A DNA stretch of 64,000 nucleotides from Pedobacter sp. L105 (GTDB taxonomy: Bacteria > Bacteroidota > Bacteroidia > Sphingobacteriales > Sphingobacteriaceae), in the NCBI RefSeq assembly GCF_009765875.1, contig NZ_LMUP01000007.1, positions 318,199 through 382,198 on the forward strand, in the 5' to 3' direction. This document shows positions 32,874-42,504 of the stretch, piece by piece; positions within the stretch are counted from its first letter, which is position 1, and every line of letters starts with the position of its first letter. Both the position numbers and the translations under genes were made by a program. The notes under the pieces are model-generated. The model saw nothing but the letters and a program-made list of their open reading frames with translations, ran no database searches and was not told where the DNA came from.

Positions 32874-33629
32874 TTAATGAGTTTTTGGTTTAATAATCCT
32901 GCTTTCCAGACCTAAGTGCTGTGTCCTGATCTCAGCCAATACCAGCTCCGCCATTCGTCTTGCGCCAAGCTCATTAAAATGGGTATTATCTGCTCTGCCT
33001 TCCGGATAATTAGGATGCTCTCCCGGAGCCAGCTGATTGAACAGATTTTTTGACCCCTCTTCACCAAATGACTGGAGCAAAACCTGGCTATCCTTGTCGA
33101 GGTCAATCAGGGCTACCTTTTGTTCCAATGCTACCTTTCTTACGATCTCTGCATACACAGCATGTGTTTCCTGGATTTTTCCTGAAGCATCAAAACTTCT
33201 TCTGGCAACGGGAGTGACCAAAACAGGAATAGCCTTTTTCAATCGTGATTCACTGACGTATTCTTCCAGATAACCCTGAAATTCTGCCTCAGTAGTATAA
33301 GTCTTTTTAGTTTTCACTTCATCATTGTGCCCAAACTGTATCAGCACATAATCTCCTTCCTGCATCTTTTCCGTAACAGGTTTCCATAAGCCTTCTTTTA
33401 TAAAACTCCTGGTACTGCGTCCGTTCTTTGCCCTGTTATCTACTACTACTGTTGAATCGAAGAAATTCACAAAAGGCATTCCCCATCCCGTTTCAGGATA
33501 GGTCTTTGGATCTTTAATGGCCATCGTTGAATCGCCAATCAGCCAAACGGTAATTTTGTGCTGCTCAGGGAAACTGAAGGAAGATAAAACCAGCAAAAGG
33601 GTGAGTAGATATAAAGGTCTGCAATTCAT
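32874..33629 (-). CDS. SGNH hydrolase, rhamnogalacturonan acetylesterase-like
   Basis: This 251-aa protein has a signal peptide (residues 1-20). SGNH blocks are complete: WLIGDSTMA (Ser34), KNGRST (Gly block), IQFGHND (Asn102) and ADNTHFN (Asp214, His217). The FGHND/DNTHFN forms are typical of CE12 rhamnogalacturonan acetylesterases, which remove acetyl groups from pectin. Expected to be exported to the periplasm. It stands alone as the first host gene after the prophage and is full length, so the insertion did not cut it. Confidence 0.85.
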   Translation of the reverse strand: MNCRPLYLLTLLLVLSSFSFPEQHKITVWLIGDSTMAIKDPKTYPETGWGMPFVNFFDSTVVVDNRAKNGRSTRSFIKEGLWKPVTEKMQEGDYVLIQFGHNDEVKTKKTYTTEAEFQGYLEEYVSESRLKKAIPVLVTPVARRSFDASGKIQETHAVYAEIVRKVALEQKVALIDLDKDSQVLLQSFGEEGSKNLFNQLAPGEHPNYPEGRADNTHFNELGARRMAELVLAEIRTQHLGLESRIIKPKTH

Positions 33630-33726
33630 AATTCAATTCATTGATTGATAACGAATGTAAAATTTACATTTTAATCCTGATGGTAAAAACCCAGGAATAT
33701 TTATGCAATCGTTACCATATGAAAAT

Positions 33727-34833
33727 TTAAGCTGTTTCCACGTCATCTGCCCATTTATTAAGCATATGCTGAAGCAGGTCTTTATTGATCATTTTTGTCT
33801 CGTAAGCTGCAACAAGTGCAGGACTCAGATTTCTGTTCAGTGCATATTCTACTACCTCTTTATCCTGTTTTTTACAAAGTAGTACGCCAATGGAAGGATT
33901 TTCATGACTTTTTTTCACATCCTTATCCAGGGCTTCCAGATAAAAATCAAGTTTTCCTAAATACTCGGGCTGGAACTCATTGTTTTTCAACTCAAAGGCT
34001 ACAAGACATTGTAAATCTCTGTGAAAAAATAGCAGGTCTATATAAAAATCATGCATTCCAACCTGTATTCTAAATTCCTCTCCCATAAAAATGAAATCCT
34101 TTCCCAGTTCCAAAATGAACTGTTTTAACTTAAACAATATCCCTTTTTGAACATCGTTCTCACTGTGAAACTCCGGAAGGTCTAAAAATTCAAAAATGTA
34201 CTTATCCCTAAAAATCTTAGGAATCATCGTTGCCTCAGGATGCGAACTTTCAGCAACCTTTTGACTGCTCATAATTTGACGTTCAAACAATGAAGTCTTA
34301 ATTTGTCTCACCAGTTCAGCAACAGTATACCTCTCTTTTACTGACAGCACCAGATAAAAAATCCTTTCCTCTAAACTAGCCGTTCGCTTTAAAATTTCAA
34401 CGTGATGTGTCCAGCTTAACTTGCTCAATAAAACAGGTAATTCAGGTAATTCCTGTAATTGTGGGTTTATTAAACCCACAATTACATTATCCTGATTATC
34501 AGTACTTTTCAATTGTGGGTTTAATGAACCCACAATTTGTTTTTTGTCCATTAATTCTTTCCAGTCCAGGTCTTTCCAGGTGAGGTAAAACTCCTTCATT
34601 CTGTACAATGTTCTTTTGTCAAAACCCTTCAAACCTGGCTCTGATTCTTTCAACCAAACGGCAAGTTCTTCCACAACTTTTTGCCCCCATTCTGAGCTTT
34701 CCAGACGATCATGAATATAAGCCCCCAGTTGCCAATATACTGTCAGTTGTTGTGAATAGGCGAACTGCATAGCCCTGGCCTGGCCTGCTTTTATCAACTG
34801 CCTGATGTGCTCGAAGTGTTGTTGTAATTCCAT
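33727..34833 (-). CDS. DUF1016 / PDDEXK nuclease domain protein (YhcG-like)
   Basis: This 368-aa protein's N-terminal DUF1016 domain (MELQQHFEHIRQLIKAGQAR, WGQKVVEELAVWL) precedes a variable linker, then the C-terminal nuclease core with GEEFRIQVGMHDFYIDLLFF and CLVAFELKN (the D...ExK layout). Such proteins are linked to DNA metabolism and often travel with restriction or mobile elements. The linker (about residues 97-127) carries the duplicated phrase IVGxxNPQL encoded by two palindromes. It lies two genes from the prophage. Confidence 0.8.
   Translation of the reverse strand: MELQQHFEHIRQLIKAGQARAMQFAYSQQLTVYWQLGAYIHDRLESSEWGQKVVEELAVWLKESEPGLKGFDKRTLYRMKEFYLTWKDLDWKELMDKKQIVGSLNPQLKSTDNQDNVIVGLINPQLQELPELPVLLSKLSWTHHVEILKRTASLEERIFYLVLSVKERYTVAELVRQIKTSLFERQIMSSQKVAESSHPEATMIPKIFRDKYIFEFLDLPEFHSENDVQKGILFKLKQFILELGKDFIFMGEEFRIQVGMHDFYIDLLFFHRDLQCLVAFELKNNEFQPEYLGKLDFYLEALDKDVKKSHENPSIGVLLCKKQDKEVVEYALNRNLSPALVAAYETKMINKDLLQHMLNKWADDVETA
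34454..34537. repeat. two palindromes inside the DUF1016 gene
   Basis: 34454-34486 is a perfect 33-base palindrome with a single central base, and 34511-34537 is a 27-base copy with 11-bp arms. Both share AATTGTGGGTTTA and encode IVGSLNPQL and IVGLINPQL in frame within the linker. Confidence 0.75.
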
Positions 34834-34978
34834 AGTAATTAATAATCGCTAAATTTCACATTTATTTCATTAAAATAAAAATATAATTAATAAAGAAACT
34901 ATTTTACCAAAGAATATGCCTGCGATGCCAGGTTTATTCCGGCAAACTTTTATTAGAACTGATGTGTTGTAAGCTTCA

Positions 34979-35992
34979 ATGGCACTGATCACATTTACCA
35001 ACAAAGGCATTTATTGTAAACAGGGTGGTTTTTATATCGACCCATGGAAACCTGTCGACCTCGCTGTAACCACACACGGACATGCCGACCATGTAAAATG
35101 GGGCAATAAAGGATATCTATGCCATGAACTCACGAAGCCGGTACTCCTTCAGCGGCTGGGCGCAGATCTGCCAATACAAACCCTGCCCTATAACCAGGAG
35201 ATCAGTATTAATGGGGTAAAGGTTAGTCTTTTCCCCGCAGGACATGTGATTGGTTCCGCACAGATCAGGCTGGAATATAAAGGAGAGATCTGTGTGGTGT
35301 CTGGTGATTATAAGGTAGAGTATGATGGTATTAGCACAGCTTTTGAACCTGTTAAATGCCATACTTTTGTATCTGAAAGCACCTTTGGCCTGCCTATTTA
35401 TAAATGGCAGCCCCAGGAGAAGGTGTTTGGGCAGATCAGGAACTGGATCTCTGACAACCATGATCAGCAGAAAACCAGTGTGCTGGTGGCCTATAGTTTA
35501 GGAAAAGCCCAGCGACTGATCAAAAATCTGGCAGGTTATACAGATATATATGTACACAACTCTATTGCCAATTTAAACGAGCGGTTTATTGAGGCCGGAG
35601 TTGACCTCCCGCAAACCATCAGGATCACTCCTGATATCAAAAAAGAAGAATTGCAAAAAGGCATTGTCATTGTGCCTCCTGCTTTATCGGATGGCAAATG
35701 GATCAAGAGTTTGCAGCATGCAGCAACAGGGGTTTGTTCTGGCTGGATGCAGGTAAGGGCGGGCAGAAGATGGAGATCATCTGATGCAGGCTTTGCACTG
35801 AGCGATCATGCCGACTGGCCGGGATTGTTATCTGCTATAAAAGCTACCGAAGCAGAAAAAGTATATGTTACCCACGGTTTTGTCTCCACCTTTTCCAAAT
35901 ACCTTAATGAAATAGGTATCCCTTCGGCAGAAGTGATAACCCGATATGGAAATGAAGAAGATGAGGAAGAAGAAATCTTAAAAGAAGCATAA
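34979..35992 (+). CDS. ligase-associated DNA exonuclease
   Basis: This 337-aa metallo-beta-lactamase-fold nuclease has VTTHGHADHVKWG (HxHxDH, residues 30-37), GHVIGSAQIRLEY, VSGDYKVEYDG and ALSDHADWPGLL. Family members are encoded with ATP-dependent ligase and DEXH helicase and act in DNA end repair. It is first in a four-gene operon with 1-base or overlapping spacing. The antisense frames inside are shadows. Confidence 0.88.
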   Translation: MALITFTNKGIYCKQGGFYIDPWKPVDLAVTTHGHADHVKWGNKGYLCHELTKPVLLQRLGADLPIQTLPYNQEISINGVKVSLFPAGHVIGSAQIRLEYKGEICVVSGDYKVEYDGISTAFEPVKCHTFVSESTFGLPIYKWQPQEKVFGQIRNWISDNHDQQKTSVLVAYSLGKAQRLIKNLAGYTDIYVHNSIANLNERFIEAGVDLPQTIRITPDIKKEELQKGIVIVPPALSDGKWIKSLQHAATGVCSGWMQVRAGRRWRSSDAGFALSDHADWPGLLSAIKATEAEKVYVTHGFVSTFSKYLNEIGIPSAEVITRYGNEEDEEEEILKEA

Positions 35993-35993
35993 T

Positions 35994-37586
35994 TTGAAAA
36001 GGTTTACAGAATTGATCCAGCAACTGGAAACGAGCAATAAGACCAATGATAAGATTGCCGCACTGGTGAGTTATTTCAGCACGGCCGATGAACTGGATAA
36101 ACCTTATGTGATCGCTATGTTCACCGGTAAAAAGCCCAAACGACCAATAGCTACAGCACTGATCAGACAATGGGCAACTGAACTCAGCGGGATTCCTGCC
36201 TGGCTATTTGCTGAAAGTTACCACAGTGTGGGCGACCTCAGTGAAACCATTGCTTTAGTGCTCCCCCCTCCTTCGCATACTACAGACCGTAAACTACACC
36301 AGTGGATACAGGACCTTGCTGCCTTGAATGGAAAGGATGAAGAAGCCAAGAAAGAATTTATCCTGCATTCCTGGGACAGCCTGGATACACAGGAGCGCTT
36401 TATTTTTAATAAGCTGATCTCAGGAAATTTCAGGATCGGCGTATCCAATAAAATGCTGGTAAACGCAATCTCCAAACAAAGTGATACCGACAGTAATAAG
36501 ATCATGCACAGCATCATGGGCAAGTGGAATCCGGGTGAGATCACTTACCAGGAACTCATTGCAGGGGCGCATGTGAATACGGATAATTCCTGGCCTTACC
36601 CTTTCTGCCTCGCCTATGCACTGGAAGCTGAACCTTCAAGTTTGGGTGAAACCGATGAATGGCAGGCCGAATGGAAATGGGATGGTATACGCGGACAGAT
36701 TGTAAAACGTAACGGAGAATTATTTATCTGGTCGCGCGGCGAAGAGCTGGTTACTGATCAGTTTCCTGAGCTGCATTTCCTGAAAGATGAACTGCCCGAT
36801 GGCACCGTGATTGACGGGGAAATCCTTTCTGTAAAGGATGGACAGGTACAGGCTTTTAGTATTTTACAGCAGCGGCTGAACAGAAAAACCATTAATAAGT
36901 CGCAGTTGAAAGATGCGCCTATTGGTTTCTTTATTTACGACCTGCTGGAATTTCAGGGAAAGGATATCAGAACAGAACCGCTCAAAGAAAGAAGGAGAAT
37001 ACTGGAGACGATCATTTCAGCGCTGAGTGATACAACTGTTGCTATACTTTCACCCGTAATTGAATTTAACGACTGGGAGCAACTGGCAGAAATCAGAAAA
37101 GGCTCCAGAGATAACAACAGCGAGGGGATCATGCTCAAAAAACTGAGTTCCCTTTATCATAGCGGACGTAAGCGGGGCGACTGGTGGAAGTGGAAGATCA
37201 ACCCTTATACCGTGGATACCGTAATGATCTATGCCCAGAAAGGTAGCGGACGACGTGCCAATCACTTTACAGATTATACCTTTGCCGTACGTGACGGTGA
37301 AAACCTGATCACGATCGCTAAAGCTTATTCGGGCTTAACCGATAAAGAAATTAAAGAGGTGGATTCTTTTGTCAGAAAGAATGCCATAGAAAAGTTCGGC
37401 CCCGTAAGAACGGTAAAACCAGAACTGGTCTTTGAAATCGCTTTTGAGGGCATTGCCGAAAGTAAAAGGCATAAAGCAGGTTTAGCCCTGCGCTTCCCCC
37501 GCATCGCCCGCTGGCGAAAAGATAAAAAAGCAGCCGAGATCAATACCCTCGAAGATTTACGACAACTTTTAGCTTCTACCTTATGA
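35994..37586 (+). CDS. ATP-dependent DNA ligase
   Basis: This 530-aa protein has an N-terminal DNA-binding helical domain, then the adenylation motif EWKWDGIRG with catalytic Lys228, SRGEELVTDQFPEL and DGEILSVKDG. A C-terminal OB fold follows, with motif VI-like LRFPRIARWRKDK. The start appears to be TTG at 35994, 2 bases after the exonuclease stop. It seals nicks using ATP, unlike the housekeeping NAD-dependent LigA. The stop overlaps the helicase start (ATGA). Confidence 0.92.
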   Translation: MKRFTELIQQLETSNKTNDKIAALVSYFSTADELDKPYVIAMFTGKKPKRPIATALIRQWATELSGIPAWLFAESYHSVGDLSETIALVLPPPSHTTDRKLHQWIQDLAALNGKDEEAKKEFILHSWDSLDTQERFIFNKLISGNFRIGVSNKMLVNAISKQSDTDSNKIMHSIMGKWNPGEITYQELIAGAHVNTDNSWPYPFCLAYALEAEPSSLGETDEWQAEWKWDGIRGQIVKRNGELFIWSRGEELVTDQFPELHFLKDELPDGTVIDGEILSVKDGQVQAFSILQQRLNRKTINKSQLKDAPIGFFIYDLLEFQGKDIRTEPLKERRRILETIISALSDTTVAILSPVIEFNDWEQLAEIRKGSRDNNSEGIMLKKLSSLYHSGRKRGDWWKWKINPYTVDTVMIYAQKGSGRRANHFTDYTFAVRDGENLITIAKAYSGLTDKEIKEVDSFVRKNAIEKFGPVRTVKPELVFEIAFEGIAESKRHKAGLALRFPRIARWRKDKKAAEINTLEDLRQLLASTL

Positions 37587-40219
37587 TGCTGGAAAAGAGT
37601 AAAGGATATAAACAGGTGATCAAATGGCTTAAGACCACCAGAAAAAAGCCCTTTAAGTTTCAAACGGATGCCTGGGAATATTATGCAGAGGGTTATAGCG
37701 GACTTGTAAATGCACCAACAGGTTTTGGAAAAACATTTTCTATGTTTCTGGCCGTTGTGATCGATGAGCTGAATAACCAGGAAGCGGCTAAGATTGCCGG
37801 AAGAGTTAAGTTATCAAAAGATAGCAATGCTAATAACCGTATCGCCAAAGAGAAAACTTCAAAAGAGAAAATCAGTAAGGGAAGTTCGGCAAAAGTAAGT
37901 ATGCTGAAAAAAGCAAAGTCATCCACAGGATTAAAATTACTCTGGATCACACCGCTGCGTTCACTGGCTAAAGATCTGGCCAGGGCAATGACAGAGGTTT
38001 GCAGGGAACTTGATCTCGACTGGCAGGTGGGTGTGCGTAATGGCGATACTGCACAGAGCGAAAAGCTGAAACAGAAAAAGCAAATGCCGGAAGTGCTAAT
38101 CATTACTCCCGAAAGTATGCACCTCCTGCTGGCACAAAAAAATACCTCTGGCTATTTTGACGACCTGCAATGTATCGTAGCCGATGAGTGGCATGAATTG
38201 CTGGGCAGTAAACGCGGTGTGATGGCAGAACTGGCTATCTCCAGAATAAAAGGGTTGGTACAGGAAAAACATCCTGAAAGGCTGCTCCGTATTTGGGGTA
38301 TCTCTGCTACTATAGGTAATATGGAACAGGCGCTGGATGTATTGGTACCTTATGAGGAGGTGCTGAAAACAATAGTAGTGGCCGACCTGGAAAAGAAGAT
38401 AGAAATTAAGTCTATCCTGCCGGACCATATTGATATGCTGCCCTGGGCCGGGCACCTGGGGCATAAGCTGGCCCACAAGCTCCTGCCTATTATTGAGAAA
38501 AGCAAAACAACGCTCATCTTTTGCAATACCCGCGGACAGGCAGAGCTCTGGTACCAGAACCTGCTCAAGCTGGATGAAAATCTGGCAGGGCAAATTGCTA
38601 TCCACCACGGCTCTATAGATTATGAATTGCGCAACTGGATTGAAGATGCCATTCATACCGGTGTACTAAAAGCAGTGATCAGTACATCGTCACTGGATCT
38701 GGGTGTGGATTTTAAACCTGTAGATACCGTAGTGCAGATAGGATCGCCAAAGGGTGTTGCCCGTTTCCTGCAGCGCGCCGGCCGAAGCGGCCACTCTCCT
38801 TATGAGACCTCCAAGATCTATTTTCTGCCTACCCATGCGCTGGAACTGGTAGAGGCCGCTGCGATTAAAGAAGCCGCAAAAACGCAGAATATCGAAAGTC
38901 GGGAACCCGTAGTAATGGCTTTTGACGTGTTGATACAGTATATGGTTACGCTGGCCGTAGGCGATGGTTTCGACGATAAAAAGTTGTACGAAGAAGTAAA
39001 GACCACCCATGCTTTCAGGGAACTGGAGCCTTCGGAATGGAGCTGGATGATGCAGTTCATTACTACCGGTGGCGACAGCCTGACGGCCTACACCGAATTT
39101 AGTAAAGTAGAAAAGGAAGAAGGGCTATGGAAAGTAAAAAGCAGGCAGATCGCGATGCGTCATCGATTGCATATCGGCACCATTGTGAGTGATGCCATGA
39201 TCAAGGTCAAATACATGACCGGTGGTTATGTAGGAATGGTAGAGGAATCTTTCCTTTCCAAAATTAAACCTGGCAAAAGTTTTACCCTGGCAGGCAGGGT
39301 ACTAGAGTTCATTATGATAAAAGAAATGACAGCCCTGGTTCGCAAAAGCAGGCTGAAAAGTGCCATTACCCCCAGCTGGATGGGCGGCAGGATGTCTCTT
39401 ACTGCAAACCTGGGTGCCATTTTACGGCAGAAGTATAACCAGACACTGGATAAAACACACGAGGATGAGGAGCTGGATATTGTATTGCCCTTGTTTGAAA
39501 GGCAGGCCAAAGTTTCTCATGTACCGAAAGATGATGAATTTCTGATTGAGCTGATCAAAACGCGGGACGGCTATCATTTTTTCGCTTATCCTTTTGAAGG
39601 GCGCCAGGTGCATGAGATTCTGGCAGCGCTGATTGCCTACAGGCTGGGAAAAGTAAAGCCCATCAGTTTTTCCATCGCGATGAACGATTATGGCTTTGAA
39701 CTGCTGAGTGAGCAGCCCATTCCGCTTGATGAGGAAAACATTAAGTTATTATTTAGCCCGGTTAACCTGGGTGAGGATATTGTTGCCAGCATCAATTCCA
39801 CAGAAATGGCCAGGCGTAAGTTCAGGGATATTGCCTGCATATCGGGATTGGTTTTTCAGGGTTTCCCGGGAAAGTATGTAGCGAACAAACATTTACAGTC
39901 GTCCGCTGCATTATTTTTTAATGTTTTTAGCGATTATGATAAACATAACTTATTATTGCGTCAAGCATACGACGAAGCTTTTTACCAGCAGATCGAGGAA
40001 CCACGACTTGCCGCAGCACTGCACAGGATACAGGCCAGTAAGGTAATTATCGTAAAAACAGAAAGTTATACCCCCCTTTGTTTTCCGATTAAGGTTGATA
40101 GCTTAAGAGACAGCATGAGCACGGAAGAATTAGGGGAAAGAATAGCGAGGATGACGGCAGAAGCGGATAAAAAAGAAGCGCAGCCACAACGAAGGAGAAA
40201 GAATGACCATCAATTGTAA
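37583..40219 (+). CDS. ligase-associated DEXH helicase (Lhr-like)
   Basis: This 878-aa SF2 helicase has Walker A NAPTGFGKTF (Lys50), DEXH box VADEWHELLG (201-204), WGISATIGN (motif III-like) and QRAGRSGHS (motif VI). The C-terminal Lhr-type domain contains TGGYVGMVEE. Between motif I and Ia residues about 66-115 form a Lys/Ser-rich low-complexity insert (KDSNANNRIAKEKTSKEKIS), which is unusual. It overlaps PdeM by 17 bases. Probably unwinds or remodels damaged DNA for this repair system. Confidence 0.92.
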   Translation: MMLEKSKGYKQVIKWLKTTRKKPFKFQTDAWEYYAEGYSGLVNAPTGFGKTFSMFLAVVIDELNNQEAAKIAGRVKLSKDSNANNRIAKEKTSKEKISKGSSAKVSMLKKAKSSTGLKLLWITPLRSLAKDLARAMTEVCRELDLDWQVGVRNGDTAQSEKLKQKKQMPEVLIITPESMHLLLAQKNTSGYFDDLQCIVADEWHELLGSKRGVMAELAISRIKGLVQEKHPERLLRIWGISATIGNMEQALDVLVPYEEVLKTIVVADLEKKIEIKSILPDHIDMLPWAGHLGHKLAHKLLPIIEKSKTTLIFCNTRGQAELWYQNLLKLDENLAGQIAIHHGSIDYELRNWIEDAIHTGVLKAVISTSSLDLGVDFKPVDTVVQIGSPKGVARFLQRAGRSGHSPYETSKIYFLPTHALELVEAAAIKEAAKTQNIESREPVVMAFDVLIQYMVTLAVGDGFDDKKLYEEVKTTHAFRELEPSEWSWMMQFITTGGDSLTAYTEFSKVEKEEGLWKVKSRQIAMRHRLHIGTIVSDAMIKVKYMTGGYVGMVEESFLSKIKPGKSFTLAGRVLEFIMIKEMTALVRKSRLKSAITPSWMGGRMSLTANLGAILRQKYNQTLDKTHEDEELDIVLPLFERQAKVSHVPKDDEFLIELIKTRDGYHFFAYPFEGRQVHEILAALIAYRLGKVKPISFSIAMNDYGFELLSEQPIPLDEENIKLLFSPVNLGEDIVASINSTEMARRKFRDIACISGLVFQGFPGKYVANKHLQSSAALFFNVFSDYDKHNLLLRQAYDEAFYQQIEEPRLAAALHRIQASKVIIVKTESYTPLCFPIKVDSLRDSMSTEELGERIARMTAEADKKEAQPQRRRKNDHQL

Positions 40220-40838
40220 GGGAGAAAGTTTAATATTAAGTACAGACAGGGCAATTTACTGGGCATCGAAAAAGATGCTGATCATCAGCGATCTGCACAT
40301 TGGCAAAGGGGCCCATTTTAGAAAAGCAGGAATACAGGTACCGGCCGCTGTAAACGAAACTGACCTTGATAAATTGGCAAAACTGCTGCTTACTTTTTCG
40401 CCTGAAATCCTGCTGGTTACCGGGGATATGTTCCATTCCAAAATGAATACCGAAGTAGAGCAGTTTAGCCAATGGAGAGCACAGTACCCGGATTTAAAAG
40501 TAATCCTGATTAAGGGAAACCACGATCTGCTGCAAGCAGAAGATTACGCCAGATTGGCCATCGAAGTACATTCTAAAGAATTATTGTGTTTTCCTTTCCG
40601 GTTTATACACGATCAGCCAGCGGTATTTGATGAATATTATAATATTACCGGTCATATACACCCGGGCATAACGATTTACGGCAAAGCACGTCAGCATTTA
40701 AAACTACCCTGTTTCTATTTTGGCCGAACCTGCGCTATTCTTCCTGCCTTTAGCGTATTTACGGGTTTAAGTAAAATCAAAGCAGAAGAAGGACATCAGT
40801 TCTATGCCATTACGCCAGAAAAAGTAGTCCTTGTTTAA
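40203..40838 (+). CDS. pdeM: ligase-associated endonuclease PdeM
   Basis: This 211-aa calcineurin-type metallophosphoesterase has IISDLHIGKG (DxH), VTGDMFHSK (GDxF), IKGNHDLL (GNHD) and ITGHIHPG (GHxH). It corresponds to PdeM, the phosphoesterase encoded with ligase, helicase and exonuclease. It starts inside the helicase end, completing the operon. The product probably processes DNA ends. Confidence 0.88.
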   Translation: MTINCKGESLILSTDRAIYWASKKMLIISDLHIGKGAHFRKAGIQVPAAVNETDLDKLAKLLLTFSPEILLVTGDMFHSKMNTEVEQFSQWRAQYPDLKVILIKGNHDLLQAEDYARLAIEVHSKELLCFPFRFIHDQPAVFDEYYNITGHIHPGITIYGKARQHLKLPCFYFGRTCAILPAFSVFTGLSKIKAEEGHQFYAITPEKVVLV

Positions 40839-40944
40839 GGTAAAAGCCTTCAAGTTTTATCTTAAAAGCTCAAACCTTTTTATACTTGATTACCTATCTC
40901 TAAGCATTCCTTAGTATTCCGGCAAAACGAAACAGACCAATGGA

Positions 40945-41415
40945 TTAATCAAAAGTGATTTCCGATTCTTCTTCCGATTGGGAGATCAGTGATAACAACA
41001 GGTTAACCACTGTTTTATCAGTTTTGAAAGTCACATCATCTTCTTTTAATTCATCCAGCCCTATCCAGCGGAAAGACTGGAGGGTTTGCCCATCAAAATC
41101 AAACACCTTGGTTTTATAATTTAACTTTAAGGGGCCCATTTCTCTCACCAGGTAATAGATACTGATGATCTGGCTGTCATTAAAAGAAGATTTCTCAAAG
41201 AAATCAGTGGTATAAAAATGGCTGATAACCTCTACCTCTGCCTCACATTCTTCCATGAATTCACGTTTCAGCGCATCGATCAGGCCTTCGCCATATTCTA
41301 ATCCGCCACCCGGGAATTTAGTAAAATTCCTGCCCCCTGATTGTTCATCGCTAATCAATATTTGATTATCAGTATTAATCAGTAAACCATATACCCTTAC
41401 ATTAAAATAACTCAT
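40945..41415 (-). CDS. NUDIX hydrolase
   Basis: In this 156-aa protein the Nudix box is GGGLEYGEGLIDALKREFME followed by EC (about residues 35-57), which fits GX5EX7REUXEE. It hydrolyses nucleoside diphosphates linked to another moiety; the substrate is unknown. It overlaps the stop of the upstream CDF transporter by 4 bases (ATGA), so they form one unit. Confidence 0.85.
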   Translation of the reverse strand: MSYFNVRVYGLLINTDNQILISDEQSGGRNFTKFPGGGLEYGEGLIDALKREFMEECEAEVEVISHFYTTDFFEKSSFNDSQIISIYYLVREMGPLKLNYKTKVFDFDGQTLQSFRWIGLDELKEDDVTFKTDKTVVNLLLSLISQSEEESEITFD

Positions 41416-42410
41416 CGTTCGAAGTGTTTTTTATTTTTTGTAGCATTTTCTACTGTCCATTGAATTTCTTCCTGGAAAGCATGCTGCCGTACGTGACAAT
41501 TTTTTACCTTACAATAATTACAGCATTCAGGTAAACAAGGATCTGCGTGTATAAATAATTCGGTATCGCGCTCTGCGTTACCGTTAATAAGCTCGTCAAT
41601 TTCCGAGATTTCTTTGTGTACCTGGTTAAGATCGTAATAATAAGGCAACGTAACATGACAGTCGATATGCAGATCTGCCCCATATTGCTGCGCTCTAAGG
41701 TTATGGACATCTATCCAGTCCTCGTGACGATTTTGCTGCAGGATATCCACAATCACCTCCACCAGTTCGATATTGCTTTCATCCATCAGCCCTCCCACAG
41801 ATTTTCGGATCAGCTGATAGCCATTGTAAAGAATATAAAAACCGAGGAGAATAGAAACAACACTATCCAGCCAGTAGATTTTAGTAACGGTAATCACCAG
41901 GATACCCACTACCAATCCGGCGCTGGTTACTGCATCGGTCATCAAGTGTTTACCGTCAGCTTCTAATGTAAGTGAACGGTGTTTTTTCCCGGTATTGATC
42001 AGATAATAAGCTACGATCAGATTTACAATACCTGTGGCACCAATGATAATGGCACCATCAAGCAGTTTGAAGATTTCCTTCGGAAATACAAGGTCGTAAC
42101 TGGATTTAAAGATAATCACTAATCCGGCAATACCAATGAGCGATCCTTCTAAAAATGCAGAAAAGAATTCTACTTTCCCATGCCCATAAGGGTGATTTTC
42201 ATCTTTAGGCAAAGTAATCAGATAAATGCTGTAAAAGGCAAAGCCACTGGCCAGTACATTCACAATACTTTCTGCGGCATCAGTTAAGATGGCATTGGAA
42301 TGAGTGAGAAAATATGCACCGAATTTGGCCAGCATCAGAACTATGCTAATGCAAAGGGATATAAGTATGGCTTTCTTTTTGGGCAGCAAAGGAATTGATT
42401 TAGCTCCCAA
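41412..42410 (-). CDS. cation diffusion facilitator transporter
   Basis: This 332-aa protein has six predicted membrane helices with CDF signatures LTDAAESIVNVLASG and LMTDAVTSAGLVVG, and the cytoplasmic domain after residue 215 contains HNLRAQQYGADLHIDCHV. The C-terminus is Cys-rich (CLPECCNYCKVKNCHVRQ), a likely metal site. It exports divalent metal such as Zn or Fe; specificity is unknown. Divergent from the aminotransferase. Confidence 0.88.
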   Translation of the reverse strand: MGAKSIPLLPKKKAILISLCISIVLMLAKFGAYFLTHSNAILTDAAESIVNVLASGFAFYSIYLITLPKDENHPYGHGKVEFFSAFLEGSLIGIAGLVIIFKSSYDLVFPKEIFKLLDGAIIIGATGIVNLIVAYYLINTGKKHRSLTLEADGKHLMTDAVTSAGLVVGILVITVTKIYWLDSVVSILLGFYILYNGYQLIRKSVGGLMDESNIELVEVIVDILQQNRHEDWIDVHNLRAQQYGADLHIDCHVTLPYYYDLNQVHKEISEIDELINGNAERDTELFIHADPCLPECCNYCKVKNCHVRQHAFQEEIQWTVENATKNKKHFER

Positions 42411-42504
42411 AAGTACGCTTTCAAGAGGATAATCTGTTAAAAAGTATTTTTTTTTACCGGCATGTTGTTTCAGGTTTTTATATTTGCTACCTTATAAAAG
42501 AATC

